This document shows positions 17,076-27,000 of a DNA stretch of 64,000 nucleotides, one piece after another. The position numbers and the translations under genes are program-made. Numbering within the stretch: position 1 is the stretch's first letter; each line of letters starts with the position of its first letter. The notes beneath the pieces were generated by a model. It was not told where the DNA came from. It saw only the letters and a program-made list of their open reading frames with translations, and made no database searches. Origin of the DNA: Streptomyces sp. Tu6071 (GTDB lineage: Bacteria; Actinomycetota; Actinomycetes; Streptomycetales; Streptomycetaceae); contig NZ_CM001165.1 of the NCBI RefSeq assembly GCF_000213055.1, forward strand, positions 1,860,001-1,924,000, given 5' to 3'.

Positions 17076-18571
17076 CTGCCTGCCTCCTCAAGACACTCCG
17101 CCACGAGATCGACGCCTTCGGTGCCGATCACCTTGGCGACGACCATACGGCCGACGCGGGGCGAAGCACCGTCCGGGAGCGCCGCCCCGCCGGTGAGAAT
17201 GATCTGCCCGTCCGTCTCGGGGGCCTGGTGCGGCCCGCGGCCCAGGGCCGGCTCGTCCTCGGTGGCGGCCGATTCGACGAGCACCTCCATCGTCTCGCCG
17301 ATCCGCTCCTCCGCACGCTGGGCGGTCAGCTCCTCGGCGAGCCGCGAGACGCGCGCGAGGCGCTCGGCGACGACCTCCTCGTCGAGCTTCGTCGCGTACG
17401 TCGCCGCCTCGGTGCCCTCCTCGTCGGAGTAGCCGAAGACGCCGATCGCGTCGAGGCGCGCGGAGGTGAGGAAGCGTTCCAGCTCGGCGACGTCCTCCTC
17501 GGTCTCGCCGGGGAAGCCGACGATGAAGTTGGAGCGCACCCCGGCCTCGGGGGCCTTCGCGCGGATCTGGTCGAGCAGGCCGAGGAAGCTGTCGGTGCCG
17601 CCGAACCGCCGCATCGCGCGCAGGACGCCGGCCGCGGAGTGCTGGAAGGAGAGGTCGAAGTACGGGGCGATCTTCGGCGTCGAGGTGAGCACGTCGATCA
17701 GGCCCGGCCGCATCTCGGCGGGCTGGAGGTAGCTGACGCGCACCCGCTCGATGCCGTCCACGGCGGCGAGCTCGGGGAGCAGGGTCTCCAGGAGGCGGAT
17801 GTCGCCGAGGTCCTTGCCGTACGAGGTGTTGTTCTCGGAGACGAGCATGACCTCGCGCACCCCCTGCTCGGCGAGCCACCGCGTCTCGGTGAGCACGTCG
17901 GAGGGACGGCGCGAGATGAAGGAGCCGCGGAAGGAGGGGATGGCGCAGAAGGAGCAGCGCCGGTCGCAGCCCGAGGCGAGCTTGACGGAGGCGACGGGGC
18001 TGGTGCCGAGGCGGCGCCGCAGCGGGGCGCGCGGGCCCGAGGCGGGCGCGAGGCCGTCGGGGAGGTCGGCGGGCGCGACGTCCTCGGGCTCGGGGGCCTG
18101 CTGCGCGTGGCCGGGCAGGGCGACGCCGGGGGCGTCCTGGCGGGCGGCGGGGCTCAGCGGCAGGAGCTTGCGGCGGTCGCGCGGGGTGTGCGAGGCGTGG
18201 ATGCCGCCGCTCAGGATCGTCTGGAGGCGGTCGGAGATGTCCGCGTAGTCGTCGAACCCGAGCACGCCGTCCGCCTCGGGCAGCGCCTCGGCGAGGTCCT
18301 TGCCGTACCGCTCGGCCATGCAGCCCACCGCGACGACGGCCTGCGTTCTGCCGTGGCCCTTGAGGTCGTTCGCCTCCAGGAGCGCGTCCACGGAGTCCTT
18401 CTTGGCGGCCTCGACGAAGCCACAGGTGTTGACGACGGCGACATCGGCGTGCGAGGCGTCCTCGACGAGGTCCCAGCCGTCCGCCTCCAGGCGGCCTGCC
18501 AGCTCCTCCGAGTCCACCTCGTTACGGGCGCAGCCAAGGGTGACGAGAGCGACGGTGCGGCGTTCGGGCAT
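17072..18571 (-). CDS. rimO: Ribosomal protein S12 methylthiotransferase RimO
   Basis: RimO is a radical-SAM enzyme that adds a methylthio group to a conserved aspartate of ribosomal protein S12. The N-terminal UPF0004 domain has [20 protein letters not shown] with further cluster cysteines ([14 protein letters not shown]). The radical-SAM motif is CDRRCSFC (about residues 210-217), and a C-terminal TRAM-type domain ends the protein. The 499-residue length is above the usual 440-480 because of an insertion ([19 protein letters not shown]) before the radical-SAM domain. It is the first gene of the overlapped rimO-pgsA-cinA set. Confidence 0.97.
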   Translation of the reverse strand: MPERRTVALVTLGCARNEVDSEELAGRLEADGWDLVEDASHADVAVVNTCGFVEAAKKDSVDALLEANDLKGHGRTQAVVAVGCMAERYGKDLAEALPEADGVLGFDDYADISDRLQTILSGGIHASHTPRDRRKLLPLSPAARQDAPGVALPGHAQQAPEPEDVAPADLPDGLAPASGPRAPLRRRLGTSPVASVKLASGCDRRCSFCAIPSFRGSFISRRPSDVLTETRWLAEQGVREVMLVSENNTSYGKDLGDIRLLETLLPELAAVDGIERVRVSYLQPAEMRPGLIDVLTSTPKIAPYFDLSFQHSAAGVLRAMRRFGGTDSFLGLLDQIRAKAPEAGVRSNFIVGFPGETEEDVAELERFLTSARLDAIGVFGYSDEEGTEAATYATKLDEEVVAERLARVSRLAEELTAQRAEERIGETMEVLVESAATEDEPALGRGPHQAPETDGQIILTGGAALPDGASPRVGRMVVAKVIGTEGVDLVAECLEEAGR

Positions 18572-18728
18572 GGGCTCAAGACTACTTCGTCCCCGGACGG
18601 CGCCTTCCGCGCAGGTGGCGGTAGGGGTTCGGGAGCGGGTCGGGCCGAGGCGGCGGGGCCCGGCGCCGGGGGCGGTGCGCGGTACGCGGCGGACGCCCCC
18701 GGCCCGTACCCGCCGCCCCGTGCGCCGC

Positions 18729-19562
18729 TCAGCCCTCCGAGGGGTTGCCCTTCGTGTACGAGAGCCGCTGGACCTGGCCGGGGCGGAACTTGTCCGCGAT
18801 GGGCTTGCCGTTCACCGAGACCCGGACCGCGCCCGCGTCGCCGAGGACGAGGTCGACCTGCTCGGCGTCCGTGAACGTCTTGTGCTGGCCCTGCTCCAGG
18901 ACCCCGTCGAACAGGCTGCGCCCGGTGTGGTCCTTGACCGAGACCCAGGAGCGGCGCTCGGGCACGCTCAGCTTCACCGTCACCTTGTCCGCGGGCACGG
19001 CGGCCACCGCGCTCTCCGCGGGGTTCGCGGGACTCGCCGGGGACGGGCTCCCGCTCTGCGACGCGCTCGGCGAGGGGCTCGCGCTGTCACCCGCCGGGGC
19101 GCCCTCGGCGGCGTGGCGCTTCGTCCCCGCGGGCTCGTCGCCGCCGCTGACGACGGTGAAGCCCACGAAGGCGACGACCGCGACGATCGCCGCGACCATG
19201 GCGGCGGTCCAGTTGGGGCGGCGGCGGTCGGGCCGGATGCGCTCGGCCTCGAAGAGCGGCGCGGCGGGCGTGGGCAGCGGGGCGCCGTCGTGCTCGGCGT
19301 CGTAGCGCGCGAGCAGGGGCTCGGGGTCGAGGCCCACGGCGCGCGCGAGGGCGCGCAGGTGTCCCCGGGCGTAGACGGTGCCGCCGCACTGCGAGAAATC
19401 GTCGTTCTCGATGGCCTGGACGAGAGGGACGCGGATACGCGTCGAGGCGCTGAGGTCCTCGACCCGGAGCCCGGCCTTCGCGCGGGCCCGCCGCAGCGTC
19501 TCGCCGAGGGACGGACCGTCGTCGGAAGGGCGTTCTTCTGCTGGGGAGTTGCCGATGGACAC
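18729..19562 (-). CDS. RodZ-like HTH membrane protein (DUF4115)
   Basis: The 277-residue protein resembles the cytoskeletal/cell-shape protein RodZ. It has a cytoplasmic HTH (residues 20-90; [38 protein letters not shown]), one membrane helix (about 118-139) and a Ser/Pro-rich extracytoplasmic linker. A C-terminal DUF4115 beta domain follows (about 190-270). A GTG start at 19562 is chosen because an AAAGG site lies seven bases upstream; a frame extension of nine codons exists. The gene lies between rimO and ftsK, the usual Streptomyces order. A role in cell wall or DNA segregation is inference only. Confidence 0.85.
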   Translation of the reverse strand: MSIGNSPAEERPSDDGPSLGETLRRARAKAGLRVEDLSASTRIRVPLVQAIENDDFSQCGGTVYARGHLRALARAVGLDPEPLLARYDAEHDGAPLPTPAAPLFEAERIRPDRRRPNWTAAMVAAIVAVVAFVGFTVVSGGDEPAGTKRHAAEGAPAGDSASPSPSASQSGSPSPASPANPAESAVAAVPADKVTVKLSVPERRSWVSVKDHTGRSLFDGVLEQGQHKTFTDAEQVDLVLGDAGAVRVSVNGKPIADKFRPGQVQRLSYTKGNPSEG

Positions 19563-19854
19563 GAGAGCGCCTTTCGAGCGTGCAGCCACCTGCTGGAGGT
19601 TCAGTCTAGGGGGGCTGTAAAAGCCTCGGGCAACCCGGCGGACGGGGTTTTACGCCATCGGAATGCCCGGAAATCCTGGGGCGCCCCCGGCCCCGGAATC
19701 TCCACACATCCCGCACTCCGCACGCGCGTCCCCCGCCCTCGCCCCCACCGCACCTGAACGGATGAAGGGCCTTGGGCCACGAGGCGGCGCCGGTTCACCG
19801 GATCGCTTCCGCCCCAGTTGACGCGCGACCCGCCGAAAGGGTTGCGCACCCTCC

Positions 19855-22761
19855 TCAGCTCTCGGCGCCGTCCCCGGCACCCGAGGCCCCGGAGGCACCA
19901 CCGCTCCCCGCTCCCCCGCCGCCCCGGATCTCGTCGATGACCCCGTCCAGCTCGTCCGGCTTGACGAGGACGTCGCGCGCCTTCGAGCCCTCGCTCGGCC
20001 CGACGATGTTGCGCGTCTCCATGAGGTCCATCAGGCGCCCCGCCTTCGCGAAGCCGACGCGCAGCTTGCGCTGGAGCATCGAGGTGGAGCCGAACTGGGT
20101 CGAGACGACGAGTTCGGTCGCCTGGAGCAGCAGGTCGAGGTCGTCGCCGATCTCCTCGTCGATCTCCTTCTTCTGCTGCGAGCCGACCACGACGTCGTCG
20201 CGGAAGACCGGCGCCATCTGCTCCTTGCAGTGGCGCACGACGGCGGCGATCTCCGCCTCGGTGACGAAGGCGCCCTGTATGCGCGTCGCCTTGTTGTCGC
20301 CCATCGGCAGGAAGAGCCCGTCCCCCTTGCCGATGAGCTTCTCCGCGCCGGGCTGGTCGAGGATGACGCGGCTGTCGGCGAGCGAGGACGTCGCGAAGGC
20401 GAGCCGCGAGGGCACGTTCGCCTTGATGAGCCCGGTGACGACGTCGACGGAGGGCCGCTGCGTCGCGAGGACGAGGTGGATGCCGGCGGCGCGCGCGAGC
20501 TGGGTGATCCGCACGATCGCGTCCTCGACGTCGCGCGGCGCGACCATCATGAGGTCCGCGAGCTCGTCGACGATCACGAGCAGGTAGGGATAGGGCTGCA
20601 GCTCGCGCTCGCTGCCCTCGGGCGTCGTGAGCTTGCCCTCGCGGATCGCCGCGTTGAAGTCGTCGATGTGCCGGTACCCGAAGGCCGCGAGGTCGTCGTA
20701 GCGCAGGTCCATCTCGCGCACGACCCACTGGAGCGCCTCGGCGGCCTTCTTCGGGTTGGTGATGATCGGCGTGATGAGGTGCGGGATGCCCTCGTACGCG
20801 GTCAGCTCGACGCGCTTGGGGTCGACGAGCACGAGCCGGACGTCCTCCGGCGTCGCGCGCATCATGACCGAGGTGATGAGGCAGTTGATGCAGGAGGACT
20901 TGCCGGAGCCCGTCGCGCCCGCGACGAGGACGTGCGGCATCTTCGCGAGGCTGTGCATGACGTAGCCGCCCTCGACGTCCTTGCCGAAGGCGACGAGCAT
21001 CGGGTCGTCGTCCTCGGCGGCGTCCGCGAGGCGCAGCACGTCGCCCAGGTTGACCATCTCGCGGTCGGTGTTCGGGATCTCGATGCCGACGGCGGACTTG
21101 CCGGGGATGGGGCTGATGATGCGCACGTCGGGGCTCGCGACGGCGTACGCGATGTTCTTCGTGAGCGCCGTGATGCGCTCGACCTTGACCGCGGGGCCGA
21201 GCGCGACCTCGTACCGCGTCACCGTCGGGCCGCGCGTGAATCCGGTGACGCGCGCGTCGACCTTGAACTCGCTGAAGACGTTGGTGAGCGAGGCGACGAC
21301 CGCGTCGTTGGCGGCGCTGCGCGCCTTGCCCGGACCGCCGCGCTCCAGGAGGTCGAGGCTCGGCAGCGCGTAGGTGACGTCGCCGGAGAGCTGGAGCTGC
21401 TCGGCGCGCGGCGGGAGGTCGCGCGGCTCCTCGGGCGCCTTCTTCGTCAGGTCGGGTACGCCGCCGGACGCCGCCTCGCCCGTGACGTCGCGTCCGCCGC
21501 GCCGCGTCGCGCCCGCGTCGCGCGACGCGGCGGCGCCGGAGGCACCGTCGCGCGCGCCGTCCCGCGACGCCGCGTCCTCGCGCGGCGTGCCCGCCTTCTC
21601 GCGCGGCGTCGGTACGGGCGTCGTCGACTCGCCCTCGCGCCGTCCCGTCCCCACGCCGTGGGTCAGGTCGGCGACGAGCGAGGAGGGCGGCAGGCCGTGC
21701 AGCACCGCGCCGTCGAGCGCGGCAGCCGCGCGCGCCGCGACGTCCACCGGGTCGAGGTCGCGGTCCTCGAAGACTCCGCTGCCGCTCGCGCGGCGCCGCT
21801 CCAGTGCGGCCTCCTCCGCGTCGACGTCGTACGGAGCGGGCCCGCGACGTCGCGTCGCCGTCCGCCGCCGCCTCGCCTGCGCGAGCTCGTCCGCGTCGTC
21901 CTCCCGCGCGCCGTGCCCCGCGAACTCCTCGTCGGCCCCGGCCTCCTCGCTGAAGACCCCGAGCCGCACCCCGAGCCGCCGCAGCCGCTGCGGGATCGCG
22001 TTGACGGGCGTCGCGGTCACGACGAGCAGCCCGAAGACGGTGAGCAGGAGCAGCAGCGGTACGGCGAGGACCTCGCTCATCGTGAAGATGAGCGGGCTCG
22101 CGGCGGCCCAGCCGATGAGCCCGCCCGCGTCCTGGAGCGCCTCGATACCGGCGTCCCTGCTCGGCGCGCCGCAGGCGATGTGCACCTGCCCGAGGACGCC
22201 GACGACGAGCGCCGAGAGGCCGATGACGATGCGTCCGTTCGCCTCGGGCTGCTCGGGATGGCGGATGAGGCGCACCGCGACGACGCCGAGCAGTATCGGC
22301 ACGAGCAGGTCGAGGCGGCCGAAGGCGCCGGTGACGAGGAGTTCGACGAGTTCGCCCACGGGGCCGTCGAGACGCGACCAGGTGCCCGCCGCGACGACGA
22401 GGGCGAGGCCCAGGAGGAGCAGCGCGAGTCCGTCCTTGCGGTGCGCGGGATCGAGGCCCTTGGCGCCGCGCCCTATGCCGCGCAGCATCGCCCCGATGCC
22501 GTGCGCGAGGCCCAGCCACACGGCCCTGACGAGCCGGTAGACGCCGTGGGTGGGACTGGGGGCCGGTCTGACGGGCGCCTTCTTGACCGCGGCCTTCTTC
22601 GCCGGGGCCTTGGCGGCGCCCTTCTTCGCGGGCGCCCTCTTCGCGGGCGGCGCGGCGGCGGACTTCTTCGCGGGACCTTTCGCCCCGCCCCCTCCACCGG
22701 CACGCGGTCGCGCGGGACCCGCCGCGCTCGGAGAGCCCTTGCCGGAGGAACGAGAAGCCAT
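19855..22761 (-). CDS. ftsK: DNA translocase FtsK
   Basis: FtsK/SpoIIIE pumps chromosomal DNA through closing septa, including sporulation septa in Streptomyces. The 968-residue protein begins with about 70 Lys/Ala/Pro-rich residues, then four membrane helices (about 115-260). A long disordered linker follows (about 275-510) that includes RDVTGEAASGG, encoded by GTGACGTCGCG-like motif DNA. The motor has Walker A VAGATGSGKSSCINCLI (about 615) and Walker B LLVIVDELADLMM. The C-terminal gamma winged helix (QFGSTSMLQRKLRVGFAKAG) reads KOPS/SRS-type polarity signals. The ATG at 22761 has no clear ribosome site. Confidence 0.98.
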   Translation of the reverse strand: MASRSSGKGSPSAAGPARPRAGGGGGAKGPAKKSAAAPPAKRAPAKKGAAKAPAKKAAVKKAPVRPAPSPTHGVYRLVRAVWLGLAHGIGAMLRGIGRGAKGLDPAHRKDGLALLLLGLALVVAAGTWSRLDGPVGELVELLVTGAFGRLDLLVPILLGVVAVRLIRHPEQPEANGRIVIGLSALVVGVLGQVHIACGAPSRDAGIEALQDAGGLIGWAAASPLIFTMSEVLAVPLLLLLTVFGLLVVTATPVNAIPQRLRRLGVRLGVFSEEAGADEEFAGHGAREDDADELAQARRRRTATRRRGPAPYDVDAEEAALERRRASGSGVFEDRDLDPVDVAARAAAALDGAVLHGLPPSSLVADLTHGVGTGRREGESTTPVPTPREKAGTPREDAASRDGARDGASGAAASRDAGATRRGGRDVTGEAASGGVPDLTKKAPEEPRDLPPRAEQLQLSGDVTYALPSLDLLERGGPGKARSAANDAVVASLTNVFSEFKVDARVTGFTRGPTVTRYEVALGPAVKVERITALTKNIAYAVASPDVRIISPIPGKSAVGIEIPNTDREMVNLGDVLRLADAAEDDDPMLVAFGKDVEGGYVMHSLAKMPHVLVAGATGSGKSSCINCLITSVMMRATPEDVRLVLVDPKRVELTAYEGIPHLITPIITNPKKAAEALQWVVREMDLRYDDLAAFGYRHIDDFNAAIREGKLTTPEGSERELQPYPYLLVIVDELADLMMVAPRDVEDAIVRITQLARAAGIHLVLATQRPSVDVVTGLIKANVPSRLAFATSSLADSRVILDQPGAEKLIGKGDGLFLPMGDNKATRIQGAFVTEAEIAAVVRHCKEQMAPVFRDDVVVGSQQKKEIDEEIGDDLDLLLQATELVVSTQFGSTSMLQRKLRVGFAKAGRLMDLMETRNIVGPSEGSKARDVLVKPDELDGVIDEIRGGGGAGSGGASGASGAGDGAES

Positions 22762-22967
22762 GTGCTGAGGTTACCGGGCACGACCACTGAGGACACCTGT
22801 GACTACGGCTTCACCCGTTCGTGTCGCACCTTGGATGAACGCCAGGTTGACGCGACCTCATGCGGGGCGGCCCAAAGGGCGATACGGGAGCGGAAGGCGT
22901 CGCCCGCGCGAGCCGGGAGACCCGGACCGCGCGCCCCGCCCCCTATCCCCTCGTATCAGCCCTGCGG
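22762..22967. other. Gap between ftsK and the receiver gene
   Basis: This 206-base gap holds the ftsK promoter region and the 3' flank of the osaB-type gene. I see no convincing promoter hexamers, hairpin or extra gene. Confidence 0.4.
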
Positions 22968-23678
22968 TCAGCCCTGCGCCGGCAGGCTCGGCGTGCCGGA
23001 GCCGCCCGAGCCCGGTTCCAGCGCGTCGAGGGCGCGGCGCAGTCCGGTGAGCTTGCGCTCCAGGTGCGCGGCGGTGGCGACGGCAGCCGCGTCGGCGGCG
23101 TCGTCGAGCTGTTTGGAGAGCGCCTCGGCCTGTTCCTCGACCGCAGCGAGACGTGAGGACAGCTCGGCGACGACCCCGCCGTTGGCCTTGCCGTTGCGGC
23201 GTGTCCCGCCACCGGTGCCCTCGGCGCCCGCCCCCTCGCTCTCGCCTTCGAGCTGGAGGCGGAGGAGCGCGGCCTGGTCCTTGAGCTTGCAGTTCTTCTT
23301 GTAGAGGTCGACGAAGACCGAGACCTTCGCGCGCAGCACCCACGGGTCGAAGGGCTTGGAGATGTAGTCGACCGCGCCCGCCGCGTACCCCCGGAAGGTG
23401 TGGTGGGGGCCGTGGTTGATGGCCGTGAGGAAGATGATCGGGATGTCTCTCGTGCGCTCACGGCGCTTGATGTGCGCGGCGGTCTCGAACCCGTCCATCC
23501 CGGGCATCTGCACGTCAAGGAGGATGACCGCGAAGTCATCCGTCAGCAGCGCTTTGAGCGCTTCCTCTCCCGACGACGCCCGGACCAAAGTCTGATCGAG
23601 CGCGGAGAGGATGGCCTCCAGCGCGAGCAGATTCTCCGGCCGGTCATCGACCAGGAGAATCTTGGCCTTCTGGACCAT
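22968..23678 (-). CDS. osaB: Response regulator without output domain (OsaB-like)
   Basis: The 236-residue protein has an N-terminal receiver domain. Its acidic pocket is in ILLVDDRPENLLALEAIL, the phosphoacceptor Asp in VILLDVQMPGMDGFETA (about residue 54), the switch Thr in IFLTAI, and Lys in YISKPFDP. The remaining 100 residues have no DNA-binding fold. They include a probable coiled coil (VAELSSRLAAVEEQAEALSK) and a second helix. The ATG at 23678 has a GGAGG site eight bases upstream; longer in-frame starts are rejected. It lies next to the multi-HAMP hybrid kinase and ftsK, the position I recall for OsaB of S. coelicolor, needed for osmoadaptation. It probably works by protein-protein contact. 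Confidence 0.88.
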   Translation of the reverse strand: MVQKAKILLVDDRPENLLALEAILSALDQTLVRASSGEEALKALLTDDFAVILLDVQMPGMDGFETAAHIKRRERTRDIPIIFLTAINHGPHHTFRGYAAGAVDYISKPFDPWVLRAKVSVFVDLYKKNCKLKDQAALLRLQLEGESEGAGAEGTGGGTRRNGKANGGVVAELSSRLAAVEEQAEALSKQLDDAADAAAVATAAHLERKLTGLRRALDALEPGSGGSGTPSLPAQG

Positions 23679-23827
23679 GGCCCGCCCTCCTCGCCCCGGC
23701 AATCCGCGGGGCTCCGCCCCGGTGGACGGCTCTGTCGCGCCGTCCGTTCCTGTGCCGGTCATCGTAGCCGCACCCCACTTGTCGCCACACCCAGTCACCG
23801 CCAAGTCACGCTGTACGAGGTGGGAAC

Positions 23828-23866
23828 GGCCGGGCCCACGGGAAAGTTCCCGTTATCGGCCCGGCC
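23828..23866 (-). terminator. Hairpin downstream of the osaA-type gene
   Basis: An outer stem GGCCGGGCC/GGCCCGGCC (23828-23836 with 23858-23866) and an inner stem ACGGGAA/TTCCCGT form a 39-base hairpin. It lies in the 361-base gap between the hybrid kinase stop (24040) and the osaB start (23678). It has no T-run, so its termination role is inferred. The rest of the gap shows no gene. Confidence 0.55.
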
Positions 23867-24039
23867 ACACCTGCCGCGGGCCCCTCCCGTGCGCCGCCGC
23901 CCGGCCCCGCTTCGCCGAGGCCAGGGACCCGGCGGCGCACGTCACCGGTCCCGGCCCCGGGACCCGCCGCTCCCCGGCGCACGACCGGGGGCACGGCGGG
24001 GCGCACGGCAGCACACCCACCGGCGCATCGCCAGGCCGC

Positions 24040-27000
24040 TCACTTCGTGCGCAGCCACTTCTCCAGGGCCGTCAGCAAACGGTCGGGATCGACCGGCTTG
24101 GTGACATAGTCGGACGCGCCCGAATCGATGGCCTTCTCCCGGTCGCCCTTCATCGCCTTCGCCGTGAGGGCGACGATCGGCAGCCCGGCGAACTGCGGCA
24201 TCCGCCGGATCGCGGTCGTCGTGGCGTACCCGTCCATCTCCGGCATCATGATGTCCATCAGGACCACCCGGACCTCGTCGTGCTGTTCGAGCACCTCGAT
24301 GCCCTCGCGCCCGTTCTCGGCGTAGAGCACGGAGAGCCCGTTCTCCTCCAGCATGCTGGTGAGCGCGAAGACGTTGCGCACGTCGTCGTCCACGATGAGG
24401 ACCTTCTCGTCGTGGAAGGTGTACGTGTTGCGCTGCGGCGGCAGCTCGCCGGGCGCCAGCTCGGGCAGCTCGGCCTCGTCCTCCCGGCCGTCCGTCCCGC
24501 CGTCGTCGTCCTCGTCCCAGGTCCTGTCGTCGGGGTGGGCCGCGGTGCCGTCGGCCGCGTCGTCGCGGACCGGAGCCCCGCCATCCGCGCCGTCCTCGGC
24601 CGAAGCGGCGCTCTCGGCCCGCCCGTCCCCCGTACCGGAGCCCGCGGAGTCACCGGAGCCGGCCGCGCCGCCATCCCCGGCCGCACCGCCGTCCCCGGCC
24701 GCACCGCCGTCCTCCGTCGCGCCCAGGTCCTCCGCCGCGCCCCGCGCGTCCGCCCCGACGACGTCCTCCGTCGCCGCGTCGTCCGCACCGGCCGCCGGGG
24801 CGACGGCACCCGCATCCCCGGCCGCGCCGGAAGCCGTACCCGTCGCGGGAGCCGTGCCCGTCCCGGCACCGGTATCCGTCCCGGGACCGTCGGAGGCCGC
24901 AGCGGACTCCGCGCCGTGCGCGCCGTCCTCCGTCTCCCCGCGCGCCCGCTTCTCCTCCCGCTTGCGCCGCAGCTCCTCCGCCTGCATCGCCTTGCGGCGG
25001 CGGCGGAACTTCTCGGCGGGGCCGTTGCGGTTGTCGCCGACCGGGGTGAGCGCGCCGCCCGTGAGCGTCGGCGTCATCGGGCGCTCGCCCGGCACGAAGC
25101 GGTCGCCCGTCTCGACGGCGGGCGCGAGGTCCGTCATGCCGCCCTGCGCCGGGACGTCGCCGGGGTGGAGCGGCAGGTAGAGCGTGAACGTCGAGCCGCG
25201 GCCCGGCTGGCTCTGCGCGTCGATCTCACCGCCGAGCAGGCGCGCGATCTCCCGGCTGATCGAGAGCCCGAGGCCCGTACCGCCGTACTTGCGGCTCGTC
25301 GTGCCGTCCGCCTGCTTGAACGCCTCGAAGATGACGCGCATCTTGCCCTCGGCGATACCGATCCCGGTGTCCGTGACCGAGAAGGCGATCATCTTCCCGT
25401 CCGGCTCGGTGAGCGAACCGGCTTCGAGGAGCTGCTCCCTGATCGCGTCCGGCACATCGGCACCCGCCGGGCGGATGATCAGCTCGACCGCCCCGCTGCC
25501 CGTGAACTTCACCGCGTTCGACAGCAGGTTGCGCAGCACCTGGAGGAGGCGCTGCTCGTCGGTGTGCAGCGTCGCCGGAAGCTCCGGCGAGACCCGCACC
25601 GAGAAGTCGAGGTTCTTCTCGACCGTCATCGGCCGGAACGTCGCCTCGACGTAGTCGACGAGCTGGACGAGCGCGATCCTGGTCGGCGAGACCTCCATCT
25701 TGCCCGCCTCGACCTTGGACAGGTCGAGGATGTCGTTGATGAGCTGGAGCAGGTCCGAACCGGCCCCGTAGATCGTCTCGGCGAACTCGACCTGCTTGTG
25801 CGACAGATTGCGTTCCGCGTTGTCCGCGAGCAGCTTCGCGAGGATCAGCAGCGAGTTGAGCGGGGTGCGCAACTCGTGCGACATGTTCGCGAGGAACTCG
25901 GACTTGTAGCGCATCGAGACCGCGAGCTGCTCGGCGCGCTCCTCCAGGACCTGCCGCGCGTTCTCGATCTCGCCGTTCTTGACCTCGATGTCGCTGTTCT
26001 GCCGCACGAGGAGCGCGGCCTTCTCCTCCAGCTCCGCGTTGGACTCCTGGAGCGCCTTCTGCCGCTGCTCCAGTTCGTCCGAGCGGTCCTTGAGCTGCGC
26101 CGTCAGCTCCTGGGACTGGGTGAGGAGCACCGCCGTCTTGGAGTTGACGCTGATCGTGTTGACGCTCGTCGCGATCATCTCGGCGATCTGCGCGAGGAAG
26201 TCCCGCTGGATCTGCGTGAACTGGCTGAACGTCGCGAGTTCGATGACACCGAGCACCTTGCCCTCGAAGAGCAGCGGCAGCACCACGACCTGCGCGGGCG
26301 TCGCCTGCCCCAGCCCCGAGGCGATCTTGATGTAGTCGACCGGCACCTTGTTCACGGTCAGGACCCGCTTCTCGCGCGCCGCCGTGCCCACGAGGGTCTC
26401 GCCGGGCCGGAAGGTCGTCGGCATCATGCCGGCCGCGTAGTTGTACGAGCCGATCAGCCGCAGCTGGTACGCCTCGTCGTCGACGTCCGTGACCTCCGCG
26501 CCCTCCTCCAGCGGCTCCGCGAGGAAGAACGCGCCGTGCTGCGCGGTCACGACCGGCGTCAGCTCGCTCATGATGAGCTGCGCGACGTCCACGAGGTCGC
26601 GGCGGCCCTGGAGCAGCCCGGAGATACGCGCCAGGTTGCCCTTGAGCCAGCTCTGCTCCTCGTTGGCGAGCGTCGTGTCCCGCAGGTTGCCGATCATCGT
26701 GTTGATCGTGTCCTGGAGGCGCAGAATCTCGCCGGACGCCTGCGTCTTGGCCGAGACGTTGAGGTCGCCGCGGGTCACCGCCGTCGCGACGGAGGCCATG
26801 CCCCGCACCTGGTCGGTGAGGTTGAAGGCCATCTCGTTGACGGAGTCGGTCAGCTCGCGCCACGTACCGTCCACGTCGCGGACCTGCGCCTGGCCGCCGA
26901 GGATGCCCTCGGTGCCCACCTCGCGGGCGACGCGCGTGACCTGCTCGGCGAAGCTGGAGAGCTGGTCGACCATCGTGTTGATGGTCGTCTTCAGCTCCAG

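Noticed and set aside
20230..23304. 1024-codon plus-strand open frame opposite ftsK and the receiver gene
   Set aside because: It spans two real minus-strand genes and their gap, has no recognisable domain, and its composition is that of an antisense frame.
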